Origin: Paenibacillus roseus
Lineage (GTDB): Bacteria; Bacillota; Bacilli; Paenibacillales; Paenibacillaceae
Assembly (NCBI RefSeq): GCF_016424485.1
Contig: NZ_JAELUP010000103.1
Location: 580,686-644,685 of the forward strand
Direction: 5' to 3'
Length of the DNA: 64,000 bases
Under the pieces are notes generated by a model. The model searched no databases and was not told where the DNA came from. It saw only the letters and a list, made by a program, of their open reading frames with translations. A program made the position numbers and the translations under genes. The number at the start of each line of letters is the position of its first letter. Positions within the stretch are counted from its first letter, which is position 1. Below are positions 7,160 through 15,909 of the stretch, piece after piece.

Positions 7160-9731
7160 ACAGGACAACAAAGACAAGTTACGTGTTTATGAATATGCCA
7201 AATCGCTCAACATGAGCAGCAAGGAAATCATCACGATTTTAAAAAGGCTAAACCTTCCGGTCAACAACCATATGAGTGTCATGGAGAATGAAATGGTTAG
7301 CAAGGTGGAAGGTTTCTTCAAGGATATTAAATCTAATGCGGCCGCCAAACGCGCTCAGGAAGCGACGATTTCCTCTGTTCCCGCTGCGTCAACCTCTGGG
7401 CAGCAGGGCGGCTCGAACCAGCAAAAAAATAAAAATAAAGCAGATACACAGGAGCCTATGAATTCTACAGAAAACAAAACCAACTCAACCCAATCACAAC
7501 GGCCGTCAGGTCAGTCACAAGGACAACAGCGTTCCCATAATAACGGTAATAACGGTCAAGGACAACGTTCCGGACAGGGTGGAGCACCCCGCTCCAACAA
7601 TGCGCCGCGCGGAGGCGGACAAGGCGGAGGCCAGCAAGGTGGAAGACGCCCAGGACAAGGCGGCCCAGGCGCAGCTCAGGGCCAGCGTCCCGAAGCAGGT
7701 CGCTCCCAGCAGCCGCCACGCTCCAATGACAACCGTCCAGCAGCAACAGGCGGCGATTCCAGAAGCAGCAACGCTGGAGGCCAGCAAGGCAGATTCAACA
7801 ACAACAACAATAATAACAAGAACAAAAATAAACCCACCCAAAACCAGGGCCAGAAGCGCTTTGAGGATGGCAAAGGCGGAGGCGGCAATTTCCGCGGTTC
7901 GAACAACCGCGGCGGCAAAAACAACCGCGGACGGGGCGGTCAGGCGTCTGCGCCGGAACGTCGTGAAAAAATCGATAATACGCCGAAGAAAATCATTGTC
8001 CGCGGCAGTATGACGGTTGGCGATTTGGCCAAGCTTTTGCACAAGGATGCTTCCGAAGTTATCAAGAAGCTGATTTTCCTCGGGGTAATGGCAACGATCA
8101 ACCAGGAGCTTGATCTGGATGCGATCCAATTGGTAGCTACCGAATTCGGAGTAGAAGTTGAGATCAAGATTCCGGTAGAAGAGGATCAGTTCGAGACCAT
8201 CGAGGAAAAAGATGAAGAGGTGGATTTGGAGACTCGCCCGCCGGTTGTTACAATCATGGGGCACGTTGACCACGGTAAAACCACATTGCTCGACGCTATC
8301 CGGCATACGAATGTAACCGGCGGCGAAGCTGGCGGAATTACGCAGCATATCGGCGCCTACCAGGTTGAAATCAACCATAAGAAAATTACTTTCCTGGATA
8401 CGCCGGGCCACGAAGCGTTTACGACGATGCGCGCGCGCGGCGCTCAGGTAACCGATATTACGATTCTTGTTGTTGCAGCGGATGATGGTGTTATGCCACA
8501 GACTGTGGAGGCGATCAACCATGCCAAAGCGGCAGGCGTTCCGATTATCGTAGCTGTCAACAAAATCGATAAGCCGGAAGCGAATCCGGACAAAATCAAG
8601 CAAGAGCTCACTGAGTATGAACTGGTTCCGGAAGAGTGGGGCGGCGATACGATTTTCGTCAACCTGTCCGCGAAGCAGCGGATCGGTCTGGAAGACTTGC
8701 TGGAAATGATTCTGCTTGTCGCAGAAGTGAACGATTACAAAGCGAACCCGAACAAGCGCGCCAGAGGTACTGTACTGGAAGCGGAACTGGATAAAGGTAA
8801 AGGTCCGGTAGCCCGTATACTGGTACAGCATGGTTCCCTTAGCGTCGGCGATGCGTTTGTAGCGGGCAACTGCTTCGGACGTGTTCGTGCAATGGTCAAT
8901 GACAAAGGCCGCCGTATGAAAGAAGCCGGGCCGTCTACGCCGGTTGAAATTACAGGTTTGACCGAGGTTCCGCAAGCAGGCGATCCGTTCCTAGTATTTG
9001 AGGACGAGCGCAAGGCGCGCGCGATCGCGGAGCGCCGTGCAATCAAGCATCGTCAAAGCGAGCTTGGCTCGAATACCCGCGTTACCCTTGACGACTTGTA
9101 TCAGCATATTAAAGACGGAGAGATCAAAGACTTGTTCGTCATCATCAAAGCAGACGTTCAAGGCTCGCTCGAAGCGCTTAAAGGCTCGCTGAACAAGATT
9201 GATATTGAAGGCGTACGCGTTAAAATCATTCATAACGGTGTCGGCGCGATTACCGAATCCGATATCAATCTGGCTGTTGCATCCAATGCCATTGTAATCG
9301 GCTTTAACGTCCGTCCTGAGCCGCAAGCGATGTCAACGGCAGAGCAGGAGAAGGTTGATATTCGTCTGCACCGTGTCATTTATAGTGTAATCGACGAAAT
9401 TGAGCAAGCTATGAAAGGGATGCTGGATCCGATCTACAAGGAGAGCGTAATCGGGCATGCCGAAGTCCGCAACATCTTTAAAGTGAGCAAGGTGGGAACA
9501 ATCGCCGGCTGTATGGTAACGTCGGGTAAAATTGCCCGCAATGCCGAAGCCCGTCTCATTCGAGCAGGGGTTGTTGTATTCGAAGGTAAAATTGAAACCC
9601 TCAAGCGGTTCAAAGATGATGCGAAGGAAGTTGCGCAAGGCTATGAGTGCGGAATTACCCTGGATCGTTTCAACGATCTGAAAGAAGGGGACGTTATCGA
9701 AGCCTTCGTTATGGAAACGGTAGAGAGGTGA
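7152..9731 (+). CDS. infB: Translation initiation factor IF-2
   Basis: GTPase that brings fMet-tRNA to the 30S subunit and promotes subunit joining. 859 aa. The first 55 residues form one IF2_N module (RVYEYAKSLNMSSKEII). Residues about 75-275 are a long low-complexity linker rich in Gln, Asn, Gly and Arg, including a run of Asn. A second IF2_N module lies near 280 (GSMTVGDLAKLLHKDASEV). The G domain has GHVDHGKTT near 370, DTPGHEAF near 416 and NKID near 473, then domains II-IV. TTG at 7152 follows GGAGGTGGA and overlaps rplGA by eight bases. Confidence 0.98.
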   Translation: MTKQDNKDKLRVYEYAKSLNMSSKEIITILKRLNLPVNNHMSVMENEMVSKVEGFFKDIKSNAAAKRAQEATISSVPAASTSGQQGGSNQQKNKNKADTQEPMNSTENKTNSTQSQRPSGQSQGQQRSHNNGNNGQGQRSGQGGAPRSNNAPRGGGQGGGQQGGRRPGQGGPGAAQGQRPEAGRSQQPPRSNDNRPAATGGDSRSSNAGGQQGRFNNNNNNNKNKNKPTQNQGQKRFEDGKGGGGNFRGSNNRGGKNNRGRGGQASAPERREKIDNTPKKIIVRGSMTVGDLAKLLHKDASEVIKKLIFLGVMATINQELDLDAIQLVATEFGVEVEIKIPVEEDQFETIEEKDEEVDLETRPPVVTIMGHVDHGKTTLLDAIRHTNVTGGEAGGITQHIGAYQVEINHKKITFLDTPGHEAFTTMRARGAQVTDITILVVAADDGVMPQTVEAINHAKAAGVPIIVAVNKIDKPEANPDKIKQELTEYELVPEEWGGDTIFVNLSAKQRIGLEDLLEMILLVAEVNDYKANPNKRARGTVLEAELDKGKGPVARILVQHGSLSVGDAFVAGNCFGRVRAMVNDKGRRMKEAGPSTPVEITGLTEVPQAGDPFLVFEDERKARAIAERRAIKHRQSELGSNTRVTLDDLYQHIKDGEIKDLFVIIKADVQGSLEALKGSLNKIDIEGVRVKIIHNGVGAITESDINLAVASNAIVIGFNVRPEPQAMSTAEQEKVDIRLHRVIYSVIDEIEQAMKGMLDPIYKESVIGHAEVRNIFKVSKVGTIAGCMVTSGKIARNAEARLIRAGVVVFEGKIETLKRFKDDAKEVAQGYECGITLDRFNDLKEGDVIEAFVMETVER

Positions 9732-9738
9732 TTCAAGA

Positions 9739-10095
9739 ATGGCGAATTTCCGGGTAGGACGCGTTGGGGAGCAGATTAAAAAAGAGCTGAGTCTTATTAT
9801 CCAACAAGAGTTGAAAGACCCGCGCATCGGCTTTATCACTGTAACCGGTGTTGAAGTGACCAGCGATTTGTCCCAGGCAAAAGTGTATTTGAGCGTCCTT
9901 GGCTCTGAGGAGCAAAAAGAAGAAACGCTCAAGGCGCTGGGCAGAGGGACGGGTTTTCTGCGTTCCGAGCTTGGCAAACGGGTGAAGCTCCGCCACACTC
10001 CTGAGCTTATTTTCAATTTTGACGGCAGCATTGAATACGGCAGCCATATTGAAGCGCTGCTGGAGCAGATTAACAGCAAAGGCGGCTCTGTATGA
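9739..10095 (+). CDS. rbfA: 30S ribosome-binding factor RbfA
   Basis: Small KH-fold assembly factor for late 30S maturation (16S rRNA 5' end). 118 aa, the usual size. It begins MANFRVGRVGEQIKKELSLI and carries the family patch DPRIGFITVTGVEVTSDLSQAKVY and LRSELGKRVKLRHTPEL. AGAGGTGA precedes the ATG. It lies eight bases after infB and overlaps nrnA by four, so translation is probably coupled. Confidence 0.97.
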   Translation: MANFRVGRVGEQIKKELSLIIQQELKDPRIGFITVTGVEVTSDLSQAKVYLSVLGSEEQKEETLKALGRGTGFLRSELGKRVKLRHTPELIFNFDGSIEYGSHIEALLEQINSKGGSV

Positions 10096-11084
10096 CAGAG
10101 CCGGGATCTGCTTACAGGAAACAGCTGGAAGCGGCACTGGCTTTCATGAATGAAGGGGATGACTTTCTAGTCGTCTCCCACGTTCAGCCTGACGGGGATG
10201 CGATCAGTTCTACAGTGGTTGTCGGCTGGCTGCTTGGCAAGCTTGGCAAGCGCTATGTTCTACTAAATGAGAGCGACCTGCCGTCACGTCTTCGTTTTTT
10301 AACATTGGCAGATACGATTCAACACTTCGATGAACAGGCGCCCCCATTCGAATTTACCCGTGTAATCAGCATTGATTGCGCGGATTACAAGCGAATTGGA
10401 ACGGTTTCTTCCTCGTTCCCACCGGGTACGAAACTTCTTAATATTGATCATCATCCGACGAACGACAGCTTTGGCAGCGTGAATGTCATCCGCTCGGATG
10501 CTGCGGCAACCGTTGAGATTTTATATGATTTGATTGAACATGCAGGCATTGCTCTGGATAGAGACGCAGCGACTGCCATCTATACCGGGCTGATGACCGA
10601 TACGGGCGGGTTTCGCTATGCAAATACGACACCGCATGTCATGTCAATTGCTGCGGAACTGTTGAAGCTCGGGGTCAAGGGAAATGATTTGGCAGACCAT
10701 CTGCTGGAGAAAATGACCCGCCCGCAGTTGATGCTGCTGCAACGCGGTTTGTCCAGATTGTCCTTCTCGGAGGATGGCAAAATTGGCTGGCTCTATATTA
10801 CGCCTGCTGACCTGGAAGAAACCGGAGCTGATCCAGAAGATCTGGAAGGCCTTGTGAATTACGCCCGCAACATCGATGGCACAGAAGTCGGGATGCTATT
10901 CAAGGGTACACAGGACGGCCAGACCAAAGTAAGCCTGCGTTCTGCCGGACGAATTGATGTGGCGGCCGTCGCGCAATCTTTTGGGGGCGGCGGCCATGTG
11001 CGGGCGGCGGGCTGCCGGCTGGAACTCGGGTTGCCCGAGGCAATGCCTAAGGTCGTGGATGCTGTGAGAAGGGTATTGGTATAA
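10092..11084 (+). CDS. nrnA: Bifunctional oligoribonuclease / pAp phosphatase NrnA
   Basis: DHH/DHHA1 phosphoesterase. In B. subtilis NrnA degrades nanoRNAs and converts 3'-phosphoadenosine 5'-phosphate to AMP. 330 aa. Metal-binding motifs are visible: HVQPDGDAISS near residue 30, a central acidic SIDCADY near 96, DHHPTND near 119 and DTGGFRYANT near 170. The DHHA1 substrate-binding GGGGHVRAAGC is near 298. AAAGGCGG precedes an ATG that overlaps rbfA, and the stop overlaps the truB start by one base. Confidence 0.95.
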   Translation: MTEPGSAYRKQLEAALAFMNEGDDFLVVSHVQPDGDAISSTVVVGWLLGKLGKRYVLLNESDLPSRLRFLTLADTIQHFDEQAPPFEFTRVISIDCADYKRIGTVSSSFPPGTKLLNIDHHPTNDSFGSVNVIRSDAAATVEILYDLIEHAGIALDRDAATAIYTGLMTDTGGFRYANTTPHVMSIAAELLKLGVKGNDLADHLLEKMTRPQLMLLQRGLSRLSFSEDGKIGWLYITPADLEETGADPEDLEGLVNYARNIDGTEVGMLFKGTQDGQTKVSLRSAGRIDVAAVAQSFGGGGHVRAAGCRLELGLPEAMPKVVDAVRRVLV

Positions 11085-11986
11085 TGGATGGAATTTTGGC
11101 GGTATGGAAGCCTGCAGGGTGGACATCCCATGATGTTGTTGCCAAGGCAAGACGGTTGCTGCGGACCCGCAGAATCGGTCATGCGGGCACATTGGACCCG
11201 GATGTGACAGGCGTTCTGCCGCTTTGTATCGGACGTTCTACGCGAGTTGTGGAATATATGCAGCATCAGCCTAAAAGCTATGAAGCGGTGCTGCAATTCG
11301 GAATCGCGACAGACACGGAGGATTTAAGCGGTCAAGTCATTGAGGATGCAGGGCCTGTGTCGCTCTCTCTTGAATGCATCCGGGAGGCTTTGGCTTCCTT
11401 TGCCGGAGAAATCGAGCAGACGCCTCCAATGTACTCTGCTGTAAAAGTCAACGGCAAGCGGCTATACGAGCTTGCCCGTGAGGGCAAAGTGGTTGAGCGC
11501 AAGGCACGCAAAGTAACAATTTTTGAAACGGTATTGTTGGCTGCCGAGCTTGAGCGTCCGTATCCCCAAATTACGTTTTCTGTTACGTGTTCCAGCGGAA
11601 CCTATATCCGCACATTATGTGTCGATCTGGGTAAAGCGCTCGGTGTTCCAGCAGCGATGGCGAAGCTCACACGGACCAGTTCCGCCGGGCTGCATGAGCA
11701 GGATTGCCTTACGCTCGATGAAATTGAGCTACTGCAGGAACAGGGAACAATCGGTGATCGGCTGCTCCCGGCGGATAGGGCGCTTGCCCATATGCCGGCT
11801 TTTACGGTAGACTCGTCTTCGGGGGACCGGCTGCTTCAAGGCCAGAAGGTGAAGCTGGATGTGCTGCTGCCAGTGGCTTTGGAACATGGACTATGCAGAC
11901 TGTATAATGAATCTGGCTTGTTTCTAGGCATATTCCAGACGATACCGGAAGACGGAATTGTTAAGCCTGTCAAGGTGTTCTCCTAA
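11084..11986 (+). CDS. truB: tRNA pseudouridine-55 synthase TruB
   Basis: Makes pseudouridine 55 in the T-loop of most tRNAs. 300 aa. The catalytic motif GTLDPDVTGVL carries the nucleophile Asp38. Also seen are KSYEAVLQFG, the substrate-binding PPMYSAVKVNGKRLYELAR, and CSSGTYIRTLCVDLG. The last 60 residues resemble the TruB C-terminal/PUA region. It is the last tightly coupled gene of the operon; ribF follows after 61 bases with no recognisable terminator between them. Confidence 0.96.
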   Translation: MDGILAVWKPAGWTSHDVVAKARRLLRTRRIGHAGTLDPDVTGVLPLCIGRSTRVVEYMQHQPKSYEAVLQFGIATDTEDLSGQVIEDAGPVSLSLECIREALASFAGEIEQTPPMYSAVKVNGKRLYELAREGKVVERKARKVTIFETVLLAAELERPYPQITFSVTCSSGTYIRTLCVDLGKALGVPAAMAKLTRTSSAGLHEQDCLTLDEIELLQEQGTIGDRLLPADRALAHMPAFTVDSSSGDRLLQGQKVKLDVLLPVALEHGLCRLYNESGLFLGIFQTIPEDGIVKPVKVFS

Positions 11987-12047
11987 TGAAACGGAATTTT
12001 AAGGCTTTGCAAGCTCAAGTTCATATAGAATTGCAGGTGGGACAGCA

Positions 12048-13037
12048 GTGGAGATTATTTCATTAAAATACCCGCTATCCGCAGAGTCAGGGCTTCCGGG
12101 CGCAATCCAGCCGCAAGTGCTGGCGATCGGCCAGTTTGACGGCGTACATCTCGGACATCAGCAGGTGATTTCCGTTGCCGTTGCCGAGGCGCGCGAAGCC
12201 GGGCTAAAGGCGGCCGTCATGACCTTTGATCCGCATCCTCGTGATGTGCTCGGGCAGGCAGGACAGAATATTTCGTGTTTGACCTCGCTTCATGACAAGT
12301 TGGAGCAGTTTGAACGCCTGGGTATTGATACAGCTTATATTTTTCATTTTGATTCCAGATTTGCGACAATTTCTCCCGAGCAGTTTGTTGAGGAAGTATT
12401 GCGCGAGTTGCAGGTGAAACGGGCTGTTGTCGGCTTCGATTTCTCCTTCGGTCATCTCGGCTCGGGCACGCCTGAGTTGTTAAGCAAGCTGGGGGCTTCC
12501 TTTATGCAGGTTGATATTGTAGAGCCATTCCTGATTCAAGAGACGAAAGTAAGCAGTACGCGCATTCGCGAGTACATTGCAGCCGGGGGCGTGGATCAGG
12601 CTGCGCTTCTGCTGGGCAGACCTTACAGCATCGTCGGCACGGTAGAGCATGGGGACGGACGCGGGAGAACGATCGGATTCCCTACCGCGAACGTAACTCC
12701 TGGCAGCAACTACGCCCTGCCGAAATTGGGTGTATATGCGGTCTTGTTTCATACCGGAGGCGAAGTGTTCGGTGGGGTAATGAATGTTGGCGTCAAACCG
12801 ACGTTCGAGACCGACCTAGCTGAGCCAACCTATGAAATTCATATTTTTGATTTTAACCGGGATATTTACGGGATGAAGGTGCAAGTGGATTTGCTGTCCT
12901 TTCTTCGTCCTGAGCAGCGTTTCAACTCTGTGCAGGAACTTATTGATCGAATCAAGACCGATTCCGATAACGCCCGCAAGTTGGTGGAGCCTGTACTCGC
13001 TAAAGAGCGGGCAGGCAGCCCAACAGAGGGAAAATAA
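12048..13037 (+). CDS. ribF: Bifunctional riboflavin kinase / FAD synthetase RibF
   Basis: Converts riboflavin to FMN and FMN to FAD. 329 aa. The N-terminal adenylyltransferase half has GQFDGVHLGHQ near residue 29, TFDPHPRDVL near 61 and STRIREYIAAG near 170. The C-terminal kinase half has GRGRTIGFPTANV near 204 and GVMNVGVKPTF. The GTG start follows AGGTGGGA. Its substrate riboflavin is made by the rib operon about 44 kb away in this window. Confidence 0.96.
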   Translation: MEIISLKYPLSAESGLPGAIQPQVLAIGQFDGVHLGHQQVISVAVAEAREAGLKAAVMTFDPHPRDVLGQAGQNISCLTSLHDKLEQFERLGIDTAYIFHFDSRFATISPEQFVEEVLRELQVKRAVVGFDFSFGHLGSGTPELLSKLGASFMQVDIVEPFLIQETKVSSTRIREYIAAGGVDQAALLLGRPYSIVGTVEHGDGRGRTIGFPTANVTPGSNYALPKLGVYAVLFHTGGEVFGGVMNVGVKPTFETDLAEPTYEIHIFDFNRDIYGMKVQVDLLSFLRPEQRFNSVQELIDRIKTDSDNARKLVEPVLAKERAGSPTEGK

Positions 13038-13055
13038 GTTCCGGGCAGCGAAGAT

Positions 13056-13084
13056 TTACTTTCCGGTTTCATATGTGTTATAAT
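13056..13084 (+). promoter_or_regulatory. SigA-type promoter for rpsO
   Basis: TTACTT, a 17-base spacer and a perfect TATAAT, starting 19 bases after the ribF stop. It leaves a leader of about 105 bases before rpsO. Confidence 0.7.
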
Positions 13085-13090
13085 GGATAA

Positions 13091-13197
13091 TGTTGTGGGC
13101 TGAAAAAGTGTCTGCGACAGAACCGTAGCTTGGTCGACCGCTCTCACCATCGGCGGCGAGGCTGCTGGCGATTTCTATTCAAGGAGGTGAAACTAGG
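13091..13197 (+). promoter_or_regulatory. Candidate S15 autoregulatory leader of rpsO
   Basis: A GC-rich untranslated leader of about 105 bases with several complementary patches (for example GTAGC with GCTGC, and the self-complementary GGTCGACC) separates the promoter from the rpsO ribosome-binding site. Distinct S15-binding mRNA leaders are known in many bacterial phyla including Firmicutes. I could not match this one to a defined S15 motif, so the assignment rests on position and length. Confidence 0.4.
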
Positions 13198-13467
13198 ATG
13201 GCAATTACTCAACAACGCAAGAACGAACTGATCGACACGCACAAGACTCACGCAAGTGATACCGGTTCACCGGAAGTGCAAATCGCTATCCTGACTGAGA
13301 ACATCGTTAATTTGACGCAGCATCTTCGGGAGCACAAGAAAGATCATCATTCCCGTCGTGGCTTGCTCAAAATGGTAGGTCAGCGCCGTAAGTTGCTTGC
13401 TTACCTGAAAAACAAAGATGTTAAACGTTACAGCGCATTGATCGAAAAACTCGGTCTTCGCCGTTAA
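13198..13467 (+). CDS. rpsO: 30S ribosomal protein S15
   Basis: Primary 16S rRNA-binding protein of the small subunit. 89 aa, the standard length. Family signatures THASDTGSPEVQIAILTENI and HKKDHHSRRGLLKMVGQRR are present. AAGGAGGTGA precedes the ATG. It has its own promoter and is followed by a strong terminator. Confidence 0.98.
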   Translation: MAITQQRKNELIDTHKTHASDTGSPEVQIAILTENIVNLTQHLREHKKDHHSRRGLLKMVGQRRKLLAYLKNKDVKRYSALIEKLGLRR

Positions 13468-13474
13468 TACGGGG

Positions 13475-13512
13475 AAAAAAGCAACCTGGTTGTACAAGCC
13501 GGGTTGCTTTTT
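13475..13512 (+). terminator. Rho-independent terminator after rpsO
   Basis: AAAAAGCAACC pairs with GGTTGCTTTTT, with an inner TGG/CCG extension around the self-complementary TTGTACAA, ending in a T tract. It begins eight bases after the rpsO stop. Confidence 0.92.
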
Positions 13513-13603
13513 AAAATATTCAGGCTTTTAAGTATTGGATACATAAGCTTTGCGGAATGTTCGTAAGGTTGTCTAAACTATTTTAGATAAGGAGGGAAAT
13601 CCT

Positions 13604-15712
13604 ATGCTTCAACGTGTAGAAATGCAATTGGGCGGACGTCCGCTTGTACTTGAAACCGGTCGTTTAGCCAAGCAGGCAAATGCTGCTGTCACGGTTCGAT
13701 ATGGAGATACAGTCGTATTGTGTACAGTCACAGTTTCCTCTGAACCGAAGAATCTGGATTTTTTTCCGCTGACTGTCAACTATGAGGAACGCCTCTATGC
13801 AGTTGGTAAAATTCCGGGTGGCTTCATTAAGCGTGAAGGACGTCCAAGTGAAAAAGCGATTCTGGCTAGCCGCTTGACTGACCGCCCGATTCGTCCGTTG
13901 TTCCCTGAGGGCTTCAGAAATGACGTGCAGATTTTGGACCTGGTTATGAGTGTGGACCAGAACTGCTCGCCTGAAATCGCGGCAATGATCGGTACTTCCG
14001 CTGCGTTGTCGATTTCAGATGTGCCTTTCAACGGTCCTGTCGGCGGTGTTATTGTTGGCCGTGTGGATGGCAAGTTCATTGTCAACCCGACCGTGGAAGA
14101 AGAAGAAAAGAGTGATATTCATGTCGTTGTAGCCGGCACCAAGGATGCCATCATGATGGTAGAGGCGGAGGCTGATGAGGTTTCCGAGGAAGTGATGCTG
14201 GAAGCGATCATGTTCGGACATGACGAAATCAAGCTTATCGTTGCCAAGCAGGAGGAACTGGTTGCCATTGCAGGGAAACCGAAGATGGAAGTTAAACTTC
14301 ATGCGGTCAACCCGGATGTCAATCAGGCTGTGCGCGAATATGCTGAAGCCCGTCTGGTGGAAGCCATTCGGATTCCGGAAAAGCATGCCAGACAAGATGC
14401 TATCGATGCGATTGAGGCTGAAGCTGTAGCACACTTTGACGAAATTTATGCAGAGGACAAGTCTCTTCTGGATGATGTCAAAGAAGTGCTTCATGATATT
14501 GTAAAAGAAGAAGTCAGACGCTTGATTACAGTGGACAAGGTCCGTCCTGATGGTCGTGCGCTCGATGAGATCAGACCGATCGATTGTGATATTTCACTGC
14601 TGCCGCGCACCCATGGTTCCGGTCTGTTTACAAGAGGGCAGACACAAGCGCTTAGCGTATGTACGCTTGGGGCGTTGGGAGACGTGCAAATTTTGGACGG
14701 TATCAGCCCTGAGGAATCCAAGCGCTTTATGCATCATTACAATTTCCCTCCGTTCAGCGTAGGTGAAGCAAGACCGCTTCGCGCTCCTGGACGCCGTGAA
14801 ATCGGGCATGGCGCACTTGGTGAGCGCGCATTGTCCAAAGTAATTCCGCCGGAAAATGAGTTCCCGTATACGATCCGCCTTGTATCCGAGGTTCTGGAAT
14901 CGAATGGTTCCTCTTCACAGGCGAGCATCTGCGCGAGTACGCTGGCTATGATGGATGCAGGGGTTCCAATTAAAGCGCCTGTAGCTGGTGTAGCAATGGG
15001 ATTGATCAAGGAAGGCGAGCATTTCTCAATCTTGACTGATATCCAAGGTCTGGAAGACCATCTGGGTGATATGGACTTCAAAGTTGCCGGTACTGCAGCG
15101 GGAGTAACTGCTATTCAGATGGATATCAAGATCGACGGTATTAACCGCAGTATCTTGACTCAAGCGCTTGAGCAAGCTCGTGAAGGCCGCATGATCATTC
15201 TGGGTAAAATGCTGGAGATCATTCAACAGCCGCGCGCCAGTCTGTCACAATATGCGCCTAAAATTCTCATTCTGCACATTAACCCGGATAAAATTCGTGA
15301 TGTTATCGGTGCGGGCGGGAAAATCATCAACAAAATTATTGAGGAAACCGGCGTAAAAATCGATATCGAGCAGGATGGCACCGTATTTATCGCTTCTTCC
15401 AATGAAGAGATGAATCTGAAGGCCAGACAAATTATTGAAGGTATCGTGAAAGAAGTCGTTGTTGGCGAAATCTATCTTGGAACGGTAAAACGCGTTGAGA
15501 AGTTCGGGGCGTTCGTTGAAATTTTGCCGAATAAAGAAGGCCTTGTACACATTTCCCAATTGGCCGCCGAGCGTGTTGCCAAGACTGAAGATGTCGTCAA
15601 AGTAGGTGATCAGATTACCGTTAAGGTTACGGAGATCGATCAGCAGGGCCGCGTTAATCTGTCGAGAAAAGCCGTGCTGGCTGCTCAAGTTACCGACAAA
15701 GCCGAAAATTAA
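13604..15712 (+). CDS. pnp: Polyribonucleotide nucleotidyltransferase (PNPase)
   Basis: 3'-5' phosphorolytic exoribonuclease of mRNA decay. 702 aa, the usual size. It has two RNase PH domains (first about 1-230, with RPSEKAILASRLTDRPIRPLF; second about 310-540, with GRALDEIRPI, RTHGSGLFTRGQTQAL and the phosphate-site GSSSQASI), an all-alpha linker, a KH domain with GAGGKIINKI near 567, and a C-terminal S1 domain (GTVKRVEKFGAFVEILPNKE) near 623. The ATG has GGAGGG upstream. No convincing -35/-10 pair was found in the 136-base gap after rpsO. Confidence 0.98.
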   Translation: MLQRVEMQLGGRPLVLETGRLAKQANAAVTVRYGDTVVLCTVTVSSEPKNLDFFPLTVNYEERLYAVGKIPGGFIKREGRPSEKAILASRLTDRPIRPLFPEGFRNDVQILDLVMSVDQNCSPEIAAMIGTSAALSISDVPFNGPVGGVIVGRVDGKFIVNPTVEEEEKSDIHVVVAGTKDAIMMVEAEADEVSEEVMLEAIMFGHDEIKLIVAKQEELVAIAGKPKMEVKLHAVNPDVNQAVREYAEARLVEAIRIPEKHARQDAIDAIEAEAVAHFDEIYAEDKSLLDDVKEVLHDIVKEEVRRLITVDKVRPDGRALDEIRPIDCDISLLPRTHGSGLFTRGQTQALSVCTLGALGDVQILDGISPEESKRFMHHYNFPPFSVGEARPLRAPGRREIGHGALGERALSKVIPPENEFPYTIRLVSEVLESNGSSSQASICASTLAMMDAGVPIKAPVAGVAMGLIKEGEHFSILTDIQGLEDHLGDMDFKVAGTAAGVTAIQMDIKIDGINRSILTQALEQAREGRMIILGKMLEIIQQPRASLSQYAPKILILHINPDKIRDVIGAGGKIINKIIEETGVKIDIEQDGTVFIASSNEEMNLKARQIIEGIVKEVVVGEIYLGTVKRVEKFGAFVEILPNKEGLVHISQLAAERVAKTEDVVKVGDQITVKVTEIDQQGRVNLSRKAVLAAQVTDKAEN

Positions 15713-15813
15713 GTTAAACGAACAGGCCATCTTCCATGTTCCCTTACACTGGGTTCTCCCAGTTTCGGACATAGGGCGCATATGGCGGATGCCTGGTTAT
15801 ATTTTATGACCCC

Positions 15814-15846
15814 ACAAAGAGTCAGATACAGTCTGTCTCTTTTTGT
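15814..15846 (+). terminator. Rho-independent terminator after pnp
   Basis: AAAGAG-T-CAGA pairs with TCTG-T-CTCTTT (one T-T mismatch), followed by TTTTG. It lies about 100 bases after the pnp stop and just before the SigE-like promoter of the next gene. Confidence 0.8.
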
Positions 15847-15852
15847 TTGTCC

Positions 15853-15881
15853 TCATAATCTCGTCCTCCTGTTCATAGGAT
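15853..15881 (+). promoter_or_regulatory. Candidate SigE promoter of ylxY
   Basis: TCATAAT, 14 bases, CATAGGAT. Against the B. subtilis SigE consensus (kmATATT, 14-15, CATACAhT) this is 6/7 and 6/8 with ideal spacing. The implied transcript start, near 15888, lies between the upstream ATG at 15880 and the chosen ATG at 15910, supporting the shorter protein. Confidence 0.55.
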
Positions 15882-15909
15882 GGAAATGAATGAGAGGAGC
15901 GAAAGGACA

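Noticed and set aside
7515..8975. 486-codon open frame on the reverse strand across infB
   Set aside because: It lies wholly antisense to a well supported gene, has no ribosome-binding site or recognisable domain, and arises from the low-complexity Gln/Asn/Gly codons of infB.
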